Source: Streptomyces hilarionis
Lineage (GTDB): Bacteria > Actinomycetota > Actinomycetes > Streptomycetales > Streptomycetaceae
Direction of reading: 5' to 3'
Assembly (NCBI RefSeq): GCF_024539675.1
Contig: NZ_JAHHIT010000037.1
Location: 1 to 64,000, forward strand
DNA: 64,000 nt
Part shown: positions 16,993 through 24,347 of the stretch, in pieces
How the letters are laid out: each line of letters begins with the position of its first letter
How positions within the stretch are numbered: the first letter of the stretch is position 1
Program-made: the position numbers and the translations under genes
The notes under the pieces: model-generated
What the model was told of the DNA's origin: nothing
Seen by the model: the letters and a program-made list of their open reading frames with translations, nothing else
Databases searched by the model: none

Positions 16993-17170
16993 CGTCCAAG
17001 CCTAGGAGCGCCGGTCGGTCCCGCAAGGGCCGGGTGTTGCGCCCTCGGTGGAATCGGCGGGGCCGGGGCCGTCCTCGCGGGACCCGGGGCGTCCCCCGCG
17101 CGGCGCGAACGGTTCCAGGGGGGGGTGCGGGACGGCTCGGCGGGGCTACGATTTTGTTCGGCATTCGCAT

Positions 17171-17195
17171 GCATGGGTCCGCGAAGACCGGGTAC
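17171..17195 (+). promoter_or_regulatory. Candidate SigB-type promoter of the sigma-factor gene
   Basis: GCAT at 17171-17174 and GGGTAC at 17190-17195 are separated by 15 bases, matching the remembered Streptomyces SigB-family consensus GNNT-N14-16-GGGTAY. It is 87 bases upstream of the sigma-factor ATG, which would allow autoregulation. The -35 half is very loose, so the evidence rests mainly on GGGTAC. Confidence 0.4.
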
Positions 17196-17281
17196 CCGCC
17201 CCGTTGACGGGCGTGCACACATGTGTGCGCTCACGGACCGAGAACAACAGACGCCGAACCGTGACTGTCGAGGGAGAGACC

Positions 17282-18169
17282 ATGCAGACCGCCGTGAACC
17301 GGTCGGGGGCAGAGGTCGTCGAGAGCGGCGCCGCAGCGAGCACGGTCGGCGCACCCCTGCCGGGCATCGAGCAGCCCCGCAGCATCGCTCCTCGCGACGC
17401 CCGCGCGTTGTCCCGGCAGTTCTTCGCGCGCCTCGCGGTGCTCGAGGAGGGCACCCACGAGTACCAGTACGCGCGCAACACGCTCATCGAGATGAACATG
17501 TCACTGGTGCGGTTCGCGGCCGGTCGGTTCCGGGGCCGCGGGGACGACATGGAGGACGTCGTCCAGACCGGGATGATCGGCCTGATCAAGGCCATCGACC
17601 GGTTCGAGGTGGCGCGCGAGGTGGAGTTCACGTCGTTCGCGCTCCCCTACATCGTCGGTGAGATCAAGCGCTTCTTCCGGGACACCACCTGGGCGGTCCA
17701 CGTGCCGCGCCGGTTGCAGGAGCTGCGCGTCGAGCTGGCCAAGGCGCGCGACGAGCTCGCCAGCCGTCTCGACCGGGAGCCGACGGTGGCCGAGCTGGCC
17801 ACGCTGATGAACATCGCCGAGAGCCAGGTGGTCGAGGCGCAGATCGCGGCCAACGGCTACAACTCCTCCTCCCTCGACGCCGCGCTCACCGGCGACGGCC
17901 CGGAGAACGGCGAGGCGGTCCTCGCCGACTTCATCGGCGTGGAGGAAGAGGGCCTGCGCCTCGTCGAGGACTACCACTCGCTCGCCCCGCTCATGGCCGA
18001 GCTCAGCGAGCGCGACCGCCGGATCATCCATATGCGGTTCGTCGAGGAGGCCACGCAGGCGGAGATCGGCGAGCGGCTCGGCTGCTCCCAGATGCACGTC
18101 TCCCGCCTGATCAAGCGGATCATCGCCCGGCTGCGCCAGGGCATGCTGGGCGAGCTGGGCTGCGCCTGA
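17282..18169 (+). CDS. SigB/SigF/SigG-family stress RNA polymerase sigma factor (SigL-like by neighbourhood)
   Basis: A 295-residue alternative sigma factor. Region 2 runs from about residue 75 (NMSLVRFAAGRFRGRGDDME, then DVVQTGMIGLIKAIDRFE, EFTSFALPYIVGEIKRFFRD), region 3 contains VPRRLQELRVELAKARDELA, and region 4 near the C-terminus has MRFVEEATQAEIGERLGCSQ and MHVSRLIKRIIARLR. These are hallmarks of the SigB group, controlled by RsbW-type kinases and anti-sigma antagonists. The ATG follows GAGGGAGAG. The position next to popR/clpP3P4 resembles sigL of S. coelicolor (from memory). An RsbW-like kinase is encoded convergently beyond the MITE-like element. Confidence 0.92.
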   Translation: MQTAVNRSGAEVVESGAAASTVGAPLPGIEQPRSIAPRDARALSRQFFARLAVLEEGTHEYQYARNTLIEMNMSLVRFAAGRFRGRGDDMEDVVQTGMIGLIKAIDRFEVAREVEFTSFALPYIVGEIKRFFRDTTWAVHVPRRLQELRVELAKARDELASRLDREPTVAELATLMNIAESQVVEAQIAANGYNSSSLDAALTGDGPENGEAVLADFIGVEEEGLRLVEDYHSLAPLMAELSERDRRIIHMRFVEEATQAEIGERLGCSQMHVSRLIKRIIARLRQGMLGELGCA

Positions 18170-18339
18170 CGGCGACGGCCGCGGCAGCCGGAGACGACCC
18201 GACCGGGCCACGACCACGCCCCGGTTCCCGAGGCCCCGATACGCACGCCACGGGCCCGCCGACGGTCGAGGGCACGGCTCGACGGACGGACGACGGCGCG
18301 GCCGGAGCCGCGCGCGGGTGGACGGTGTGGGGGCGGACG

Positions 18340-18362
18340 GTGTGGGGCGCAGCGCCCCACAC
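18340..18362 (+). terminator. Hairpin downstream of the sigma-factor gene
   Basis: GTGTGGGGCGC at 18340-18350 and GCGCCCCACAC at 18352-18362 form an 11-base perfect stem separated by a single A. It lies about 170 bases after the sigma stop and directly before the MITE-like element. A terminator is likely; no U-run follows, as is usual in Streptomyces. Confidence 0.6.
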
Positions 18363-18365
18363 GGC

Positions 18366-18544
18366 TAGGGCGTGTTTCGAAAGTAGCGTCGTCCGCCCGG
18401 AGGGCGGGCCCGGCGGCGTCTGGTGCGTGCGATCGCAAGGCGGAGGGTCACCCCGATACTGGTTGTATCGGGGTGATCCCGACAACGCGGCGAGCGTGCG
18501 TGCCAGACGTCGCCGGGCAGACGGGACTTTCGAAACACGCCTTA
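18366..18544. mobile_element. MITE-like palindromic element with TA target duplication
   Basis: Terminal inverted repeats GGGCGTGTTTCGAAAGT (18368-18384) and ACTTTCGAAACACGCCT (18526-18542) match at 16 of 17 positions and are flanked by TA on both sides (18366-18367, 18543-18544). The 175-base interior is an imperfect long palindrome with a second pair of arms around GTCTGG and CCAGAC, and a central 12-base stem TCACCCCGATAC / GTATCGGGGTGA (18448-18476). It has no coding capacity. I remember very similar GTGTTTCGAAAGT repeats between genes in other Streptomyces. A non-autonomous element moved in trans by a TA-targeting transposase fits best. Confidence 0.75.
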
Positions 18545-19003
18545 GGCCCCGAGCTTGAGCACGGCGCGGACGCGCTTGCCGACCGGGACGCGCTCGGCGG
18601 TGACCTCCGCGGCCACCGCGTGCACGATCTCCAGTCCGTGCCGGCCGACCCGCTGGGGGTCCTTGGGGAAGCGCATGGGCAGGGCGTCGCTGCTGTCGTA
18701 GACGCACACCGTCACCGAGGAGTCGGTGCCCTCCAGCTCCAGGATGTAGGGCCCGTTGCTGTGCCGGTCGGCGTTGGTCACCAGTTCGCTGACCACGAGC
18801 ATCACCTCGCCGATGACCCGGTCGCCGGCCGTCGCGCACCACTCCGTCCGCAGCTGCTCCACGAAGTGGGAGGCGAAAGCGCGGGCCTCGGCTATGCAGC
18901 CGGGCTCGCCGGTGTAGTGCGCAGCCCGCCTGAGCGGTTCCACGGGTACATCGAAACCAATCGGTATCACTGCCCCGTCCAGGTGCTCGATGTGCTCGAT
19001 CAT
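18542..19003 (-). CDS. RsbW-like ATP-binding protein (GHKL anti-sigma / serine kinase type)
   Basis: A 153-residue protein with a Bergerat-fold ATPase domain: N box EVMLVVSELVTNADRHS (about residues 65-81), G1-like DSSDALPMRFP and G2 RVGRHGLEIVHAVAAEV. Members phosphorylate anti-anti-sigma factors and sequester SigB-type sigma factors. The N-terminal 50 residues include EPGCIAEARAFASHFVEQLR, the usual family helix. It faces the sigma gene across the MITE-like element, so a partnership is plausible but unproven. The stop codon TAA is formed by the last base of that element plus its TA duplication. The ATG at 19003 is preceded by GAGGG. Confidence 0.88.
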   Translation of the reverse strand: MIEHIEHLDGAVIPIGFDVPVEPLRRAAHYTGEPGCIAEARAFASHFVEQLRTEWCATAGDRVIGEVMLVVSELVTNADRHSNGPYILELEGTDSSVTVCVYDSSDALPMRFPKDPQRVGRHGLEIVHAVAAEVTAERVPVGKRVRAVLKLGA

Positions 19004-19219
19004 GCGTTTCCCTCTAGGAGGCCGGCCTGGCCGGTCGCTGCTGTGCACCAATGCTCGTACCCCGAGTCGCTCCGTGCAGTCTCCCTCATTTATCACCTCC
19101 CGCACGCGACGAATATGGAGTGCCTCACACCGTCTCCCCCACCGCGGCCTGGTCATCCGGCCCACCGCGAACGGCCCTCCCGGCAGGCGCGCCCCGTCGG
19201 CGCTGCCTAGCGTGGCGGG

Positions 19220-20488
19220 GTGAGCGCCCGCAGCCCCCGTGACCAGGCGGTCTCCCGCCCCGGGTGGGGCCGGGCGGTCGTCGTGGCCCTGTCCGCCCTG
19301 CTCGCCATGGCCGTGGTCGCCGCGCTGGGCCTGTGGGCGGCCGGAGCCTCGGACCTGCCGAGCGGCGCCTTCCTCCCGGTGCTCGCGGCGACCGTCGTCA
19401 CCGCCGCGGGCGGCGCCGTCCGGATCTCCGGCGACGCGGGCGGGCTCGCCGGCGCCCGGGCCGGCCTGACGGTGATGCCGCTGTCGGTCACGCTCGTCGG
19501 GGCCCTGGTGATCGGCGCGGGATTCCTGCGGCCCCTGCGGCGCCGGGCGGTCGTGAGCACCGCGGAGCTGACCGGCTGGTCGGCGCGGATCGCTCTCGTC
19601 TGGCTGGCCGGCCTGCTCGGCGCCGCGCTCACGGCGCACCGGACGTTCGCCGTCCCCCTCGGCGACGACACGCTGAACGACCTGGGCGAACTGTTCGGCG
19701 TCCGCCCGCGGGCGGGCTTCACCGCCGACGTGCCGTGGACACTCGTGGCCGGCTCGGCGTGGCTGGCCGGCGTGCTCGTGACCGCGTTGCTGGTCTCCCG
19801 ATCGGCTCCGTTGCCCCTCCGGCTGCTGCGGCTGCGGGAGTCCGTCCGGCCGGCCGCGCACGCGATGCTCGTGCTGCTGCTGGTCTGCGTCGCCGTCGGG
19901 GCGGTCGTGGCGCTCGTCGTCGCGGCGACCCGCGGGCGTCCGGCCGAGACGCTCGCGCTGGTGCTGCTCGGGTTGCCCAACGTGGTGTGGCCGGTGTTCA
20001 CCGTCGGCCTGGGGGCCACCTGGAACGGCCGGGTGGAGGGCCCGTTCGCGCTGCCGATGCCGCACGTCCTGGACGAGGTGCTGCGCGGTCCGGACACCGT
20101 GCGGCTGAATCTCGGCGCCCTCGCCGAGCACGACGGCCGGGTGTGGTGGCTCGTCGTCGTCGACGCGGTCCTGGTCCTGGCGGCCGCGTTCCTGATGGCC
20201 GCGCACGCGCCGCCCCGGACGCCCGTTCGGTGGCACGCGCTGCGCACGGCGGTCGCGCTGCTGGTCACGGTGCTGGTGATCTGCCTGGTCGGCCGGATCT
20301 CCGCCCACTACGGCCTGTCCGTCCTCGGCTTCGGCGATCTGGGCGGCGGGCTGTCCGGACGGTTGATCCTGCGTCCCGAGGTGTGGTCGGCGGCGGCCGC
20401 GGCCGCCTTGTGGGGATCGGCGGCGGGCCTGGCCGCCGGGTGGGCCGTCGGGGTGCTGCGCCGCGGACGGGAAGCGGAACGCCGGTGA
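19220..20488 (+). CDS. Streptophobe family membrane protein
   Basis: A 422-residue polytopic membrane protein with about ten hydrophobic segments. The pattern GLWAAGASDLPSGAFLPVL near the N-terminus, LGLPNVVWPVFTVGLGATW in the middle and GDLGGGLSGRLILRPEVW near the end are the marks of the streptophobe family, which is restricted to Streptomyces relatives and has no known function. The start GTG at 19220 lies six bases after TAGCGT, a good -10, and there is no ribosome site, so translation is probably leaderless. It is convergent with the FHA-ABC gene. Confidence 0.85.
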   Translation: MSARSPRDQAVSRPGWGRAVVVALSALLAMAVVAALGLWAAGASDLPSGAFLPVLAATVVTAAGGAVRISGDAGGLAGARAGLTVMPLSVTLVGALVIGAGFLRPLRRRAVVSTAELTGWSARIALVWLAGLLGAALTAHRTFAVPLGDDTLNDLGELFGVRPRAGFTADVPWTLVAGSAWLAGVLVTALLVSRSAPLPLRLLRLRESVRPAAHAMLVLLLVCVAVGAVVALVVAATRGRPAETLALVLLGLPNVVWPVFTVGLGATWNGRVEGPFALPMPHVLDEVLRGPDTVRLNLGALAEHDGRVWWLVVVDAVLVLAAAFLMAAHAPPRTPVRWHALRTAVALLVTVLVICLVGRISAHYGLSVLGFGDLGGGLSGRLILRPEVWSAAAAAALWGSAAGLAAGWAVGVLRRGREAERR

Positions 20489-20532
20489 CCGCGGGCGCGC
20501 TGTCGTGGCAGCCCGGCCCGGAGCGCCGGGCG

Positions 20533-22875
20533 TCACCCGCGCATCACGGTCGGCTCGTGCCGGCGCAGGAGGCGCGAGACCGCGAACCCGAAGACGGCCG
20601 AGAGCACGACCAGCATCGCCGTGTCGAGCAGCCACACCCCGGCCGCGTGCTCGAACAACGGATCGGCGGTGACGTCACCGGGCACGAGCCGCGACAGTCC
20701 GACCGTGGCGGCCATCGCGCCCAGCGCCCACCGGGCGGGCGCCAGCCACGCGAACTGCTCCAGCCCGGGCACCGCGTCCAGTTTCAGCAGGGCCCCGCAG
20801 AAGACCACCTGGACCAGGGTGAGCAGCACGAGCAGCGGCATGGTCACCTCCTCCCTGCGGACCAGCGCGGACACCACCAGACCGAGCATCATCGCCGTGA
20901 AGGCCAGCAGCGCCACCGCCACGGCGATCTCCACCAGGGGCGACGGCGACAGCACGCCCCGGCCGCCGGGCGCGTGCAGGTCCACTCCGAGCAGGGCGAC
21001 GAGCGTCAGCACCACCGCCTGCCCGACGGTGACCGTCCCCAGCACGACGATCTTGGACGCCAGATACGCCGATCGCGACAGGCCGACGGCGCGTTCCCGG
21101 CGGTAGATCGCCCGTTCCTTGACGAGTTCGCGCACGGCGTTGGCCGCCCCCGTGAGCACGCCGCCGACGCACAGGACGAGCAGGGCGTTCAGGGCCGTCT
21201 CCCGGGTCAGCTCGCTCCCCGCGAGGGCCCGGGCCATGGCTCCCATGACGAACGGCAGGACGACCATGATCGCGAGGAACGTGCGGTCGGCGGCCAGCGC
21301 GGCGGCGTAGCGCCGCACGAGGGTGGCGAGCTGCGCGACCCGGCCGCGGGGCCGCGGCGGCGGCAGCATGATCACCGGTCCGGAGCGGGGCAGCCGGGGC
21401 TGCTCACCGGCGTCGACCACGTACCGCCGCCGCAGCGGTGAGTCGCGGTACCGCCCCGCCCAGTCCCGGTCCCGGTCGTGCTCGAACGCCTCGAAGGCCT
21501 CGGGCCACTGGTCGAAGCCGAAGAAGGGCAGGGCCTCCCCGGGCGGCCCGTAGTAGGCGACCCGGCCGCCCGGTGCGAGCACCAGCAGCCGGTCGCAGAC
21601 GTCGAGGCTGAGGACGCTGTGGGTGACGACGACGACCGTGCGGCCGTCGTCGGCGAGACCGCGCAGCATGTGCATCACCGAGCGGTCCATCCCGGGGTCG
21701 AGGCCGGAGGTGGGCTCGTCCAGGAAGAGCAGCGAGGGCCTGGTGAGCAGTTCCAGGGCCACGCTGACCCGTTTGCGCTGTCCGCCGGAGAGACTGTGCA
21801 CGTGCTGGCCGGCGCGCTGTTCCAGGCCGAGCTCGCGGATGACCTCCTCGACCCGCGCGCGGCGCTCGGCCCTGCGGGTGTCCTGGGGGAAGCGCAGTTC
21901 GGCGGCGTAGCCGAGGGCCGCGCGCACGGTGAGCTGGACGTGCAGGATGTCGTCCTGGGGCACCAGTGCGATGCGCTGGCGCAGCTCGGCGTAGTCGCGG
22001 TAGAGGTCGCGGCCGTCGTAGACGACCGTGCCGTGGTCTGCGGGGCGCTGCCCGGTCAGGGCGCCGAGCAGGGTGGACTTGCCGGCGCCGCTGGGCCCGA
22101 CGACGCCGAGCAGGCACTTGTGCCCCACCGGGAACGACACGTGGTCGAGGAGGACCCTGCGCCCGTGGTCGACGGCGACCGTGAGGTCCTGGACGTCGAG
22201 GGAGACCTCCCCGGTGTCGACGTACTCCTGGAGCTGGTCGCCGACCAGGCAGAACGCCGAGTGGCCGATGCCCACGACGTCGCCGGGCCCGACCGGGGCG
22301 CGGTCCACGGGCCGCCCGTTGAGATAGGTCCCGTTGTGGCTGTCCAGGTCGACGATCTCGTGGCCGCCGCCGGGCAGCTCGCGCAGGCAGGCGTGCCGGC
22401 GCGAGACCACGAGGTCGTCGACGACCAGGTCGTTGTCGGCGGCCCGGCCGATCCGCACCGGGTGCGACGGCAGCGTGCGAACGCCGGCGGGCCGGCGGAA
22501 GGCGCCGGTCGTCGCGGGCGCCGACACGCTCGACGGCCGCCGGGTCGCGGACGGGGGCGGGCAGGACAGGACGGCGCAGGGCCCGTCGGACGGGCTGCCG
22601 AAGCGGATGAGGCTGCCGGGGCCGACGCCCCACGCGTGGACGCGGCCGCCGTCGGCGTAGGTGCCGTTGGTGCTGTGCTGGTCCTCGACGGTCCAGCGGC
22701 CGCCCGCGCAGCGCAGCACGGCGTGCCGCCAGGAGACGCGGGCGTCGTCGATGACGACGTCGCTGAGCGGATCGCGCCCGACCCGGTAGTCGCGGCCCGG
22801 GACCAGCAGGGTGGAGCCCGTCTCGGTCGCCAGCACGAGTGCGGGCGCAGTCGCGGGGACCGGCCGCTCCACCAT
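20533..22875 (-). CDS. FHA-FHA-ABC ATPase-permease fusion transporter
   Basis: A 780-residue single chain. Two FHA phosphothreonine-binding domains lie at about residues 25-100 (YRVGRDPLSDVVIDDARVSWRH, in which GR and RH are key) and 135-215 (VRIGRAADNDLVVDDLVVSRRH, HNGTYLNGRPV). An ABC ATPase follows at about 225-450: Walker A GPSGAGKSTLLG, Q-loop PQDD, signature LSGGQRKR, Walker B LLFLDEPTSGLDPG and switch His in VTHS. The C-terminal third is an ABC-2 permease with six hydrophobic segments. This is the ABCG-like half-transporter architecture; FHA domains suggest control by Ser/Thr kinases. The substrate is unknown; it should act as a dimer. Confidence 0.92.
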   Translation of the reverse strand: MVERPVPATAPALVLATETGSTLLVPGRDYRVGRDPLSDVVIDDARVSWRHAVLRCAGGRWTVEDQHSTNGTYADGGRVHAWGVGPGSLIRFGSPSDGPCAVLSCPPPSATRRPSSVSAPATTGAFRRPAGVRTLPSHPVRIGRAADNDLVVDDLVVSRRHACLRELPGGGHEIVDLDSHNGTYLNGRPVDRAPVGPGDVVGIGHSAFCLVGDQLQEYVDTGEVSLDVQDLTVAVDHGRRVLLDHVSFPVGHKCLLGVVGPSGAGKSTLLGALTGQRPADHGTVVYDGRDLYRDYAELRQRIALVPQDDILHVQLTVRAALGYAAELRFPQDTRRAERRARVEEVIRELGLEQRAGQHVHSLSGGQRKRVSVALELLTRPSLLFLDEPTSGLDPGMDRSVMHMLRGLADDGRTVVVVTHSVLSLDVCDRLLVLAPGGRVAYYGPPGEALPFFGFDQWPEAFEAFEHDRDRDWAGRYRDSPLRRRYVVDAGEQPRLPRSGPVIMLPPPRPRGRVAQLATLVRRYAAALAADRTFLAIMVVLPFVMGAMARALAGSELTRETALNALLVLCVGGVLTGAANAVRELVKERAIYRRERAVGLSRSAYLASKIVVLGTVTVGQAVVLTLVALLGVDLHAPGGRGVLSPSPLVEIAVAVALLAFTAMMLGLVVSALVRREEVTMPLLVLLTLVQVVFCGALLKLDAVPGLEQFAWLAPARWALGAMAATVGLSRLVPGDVTADPLFEHAAGVWLLDTAMLVVLSAVFGFAVSRLLRRHEPTVMRG

Positions 22876-23008
22876 GCCGGAATTCTATCGATTCGCCCCT
22901 TCGGGCGTCGCGCCGACGGCCGAGCGGGGCGCAGGGCCCCGGGGTGCGGCCGTCGGGGTCGCGGCGGGCACGGGGCCGCGGGCCGGTGCGGCAGCCGCGC
23001 CGGGCCTC

Positions 23009-23419
23009 TCAGCCCACGGGGAGGACGAGGGCCGGCAGGGTGCGCTGCATGCGCAGCGCGTCGACGGACTCGGCGAGCAGTTCGTACTCGGTGGTGTCGT
23101 CGCTGACCGCGATGCGCACCAGTCGGCCGCCCGCCAGCTCGTCGGCCACCAGTTCCTGCCGGTCCAGGTCCGCGCACCAGGCCCGCAGCAGTGCGGGCAC
23201 GTCGCGCACGGTGTCGGCGACCGGAACGAGGGCGCCCGCCGGGAAGTGCTCGCTCTCGGGCCGGGGGTCGAGCCGTTCGGCCATCCAGGAGGCCCGGTCC
23301 CGCAGCCACCACAGGGCGAGGGCCAGCGTCGGAGCCCGGTAGGTGCCGAGCGGTACGCCGATGCGCCGGCCGTCGCAGACGCCGTACGCGGTGACATGGC
23401 ACAGGAATTCGTCGTGCAC
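23009..23419 (-). CDS. Conserved hypothetical protein
   Basis: A 136-residue soluble protein I cannot assign. It begins MHDEFLCHVTAYGVCDGRRI and has LALALWWLRDRASWMAERLD, a basic helical segment, then ends MQRTLPALVLPVG. There is no signal peptide or membrane segment. GAGAGG precedes the GTG at 23419. It lies 133 bases upstream of the FHA-ABC gene on the same strand and may share a transcript with it. Coding status rests on good codon bias and a ribosome site. Confidence 0.65.
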   Translation of the reverse strand: MHDEFLCHVTAYGVCDGRRIGVPLGTYRAPTLALALWWLRDRASWMAERLDPRPESEHFPAGALVPVADTVRDVPALLRAWCADLDRQELVADELAGGRLVRIAVSDDTTEYELLAESVDALRMQRTLPALVLPVG

Positions 23420-23727
23420 GTCCCTCTCCCCCGGTGCTCGTTTGCCGGCGGTGCCTCGCTTTCCGTGCGGCTCCTAGGAGTGAACTGCTCCCTGACGTTC
23501 GAGTATGTTCACTGCTGAAACACTGTCACCATGTCTTTTTGGCCAGTCTCTTGGCATATTCCGGCTCGCCCGTGGCCGGAATTCGGCTCAGGCCGGTGAG
23601 CGCCGTCATTACCCGTCGGGTAATCGACCCCGGCGGCGGACCCCGGCAGGCTGGGGTCACCGGATCGGCGAAGGCCCGCATCCGGCTTCCGACCAGTCAC
23701 GACGACCTCGATGGAGGCTGATTCCCC
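23420..23727. promoter_or_regulatory. Divergent intergenic region with an 8+1+8 palindrome
   Basis: The region is AT-richer than average. ATTACCCGTCGGGTAAT at 23608-23624 is a perfect palindrome around a central T, about 104 bases upstream of the SnoaL-like gene, and looks like a TetR- or MarR-type operator. No regulator gene lies immediately next to it. A second AT-rich block at 23495-23520 (TTCGAGTATGTTCACTGC) could hold the promoter of the minus-strand gene. Confidence 0.5.
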
Positions 23728-24120
23728 ATGTCCGCGAACACCGACCGTTACGAAAACGCCGTCGCCCGCTACTTCGAGGCCTGGAACGCACGGGGGTCCG
23801 AGGCATTGGCCAAGGCTGTGGACGCAGCGTGGGCACGCGACGGCCGGTACACCGACCCTCTCGCCGACGCCGCGGGCCACGAGCAGATCGTCGCCCTGAT
23901 CGCGGCCGTGCAGTCCCAGTTCCCGGGCTTCTCGTTCCGCCCCACCGGCGCGGCCGACGGCCACCACGACACGGCCCGGTTCTCCTGGGAACTGGTCAGC
24001 GAGAAGGACGGTTCGGCGCCGGTGGCCGGATCCGACGTCATCACGCTGGACGCACGGGACCGGATCACCGCCGTCCTCGGATTCCTGGACCGTGTGCCCG
24101 CCGAAAACCGAGAAGCGTGA
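23728..24120 (+). CDS. SnoaL-like / NTF2-fold family protein
   Basis: A 130-residue cone-shaped NTF2-fold protein. AVARYFEAWNARGSEALAK at about residues 12-30 followed by GRYTDPLADAAGHEQIVALI and TARFSWELVSEKDGSAPVAG is the standard pattern. Such proteins are isomerases, hydrolases or cyclases, and no specific catalytic set is evident. The ATG at 23728 has GGAGG nine bases upstream. A perfect 17-base palindrome lies 104 bases before the start, so expression is probably ligand-controlled by an unlinked regulator. Confidence 0.82.
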   Translation: MSANTDRYENAVARYFEAWNARGSEALAKAVDAAWARDGRYTDPLADAAGHEQIVALIAAVQSQFPGFSFRPTGAADGHHDTARFSWELVSEKDGSAPVAGSDVITLDARDRITAVLGFLDRVPAENREA

Positions 24121-24130
24121 ACGACGCATT

Positions 24131-24175
24131 CCTCCGCTCGCGGCGCTCAGCCCGAGGGATCACCGCGAGCGGAGG
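24131..24175 (+). terminator. Hairpin downstream of the SnoaL-like gene
   Basis: CCTCCGCTCGCGG (24131-24143) and CCGCGAGCGGAGG (24163-24175) are perfect 13-base arms with a 19-base loop, starting 11 bases after the stop at 24120. A transcription terminator is the likely role. Confidence 0.65.
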
Positions 24176-24265
24176 ACATCGGGGCGGGGCATCGGTAAAA
24201 GACGTCCGTCGCCTCGGCGAAACCACGGGCGTCACACCGGCCACAACGGCGACGCGCGTCACAAG

Positions 24266-24303
24266 CGGAACACCGGATACCGAACGGAACACCGGATACC
24301 GAA
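24266..24303. repeat. Two-copy 19-base tandem repeat
   Basis: CGGAACACCGGATACCGAA occurs twice in exact tandem (24266-24284 and 24285-24303) in the gap between two convergent genes, 45 bases before the end of the L-glyceraldehyde-3-phosphate reductase-like gene. The function is unknown and replication slippage is possible. Confidence 0.8.
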
Positions 24304-24347
24304 ATGCCGCCGCCCCGCGCGGAAATCCGGCGCACGGACGGAACGGC

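Noticed and set aside
18366..18544. Structured non-coding RNA or riboswitch in the palindromic element
   Set aside because: Terminal inverted repeats and flanking TA duplications point to a mobile repeat instead; the hairpin is explained by the inverted arms.
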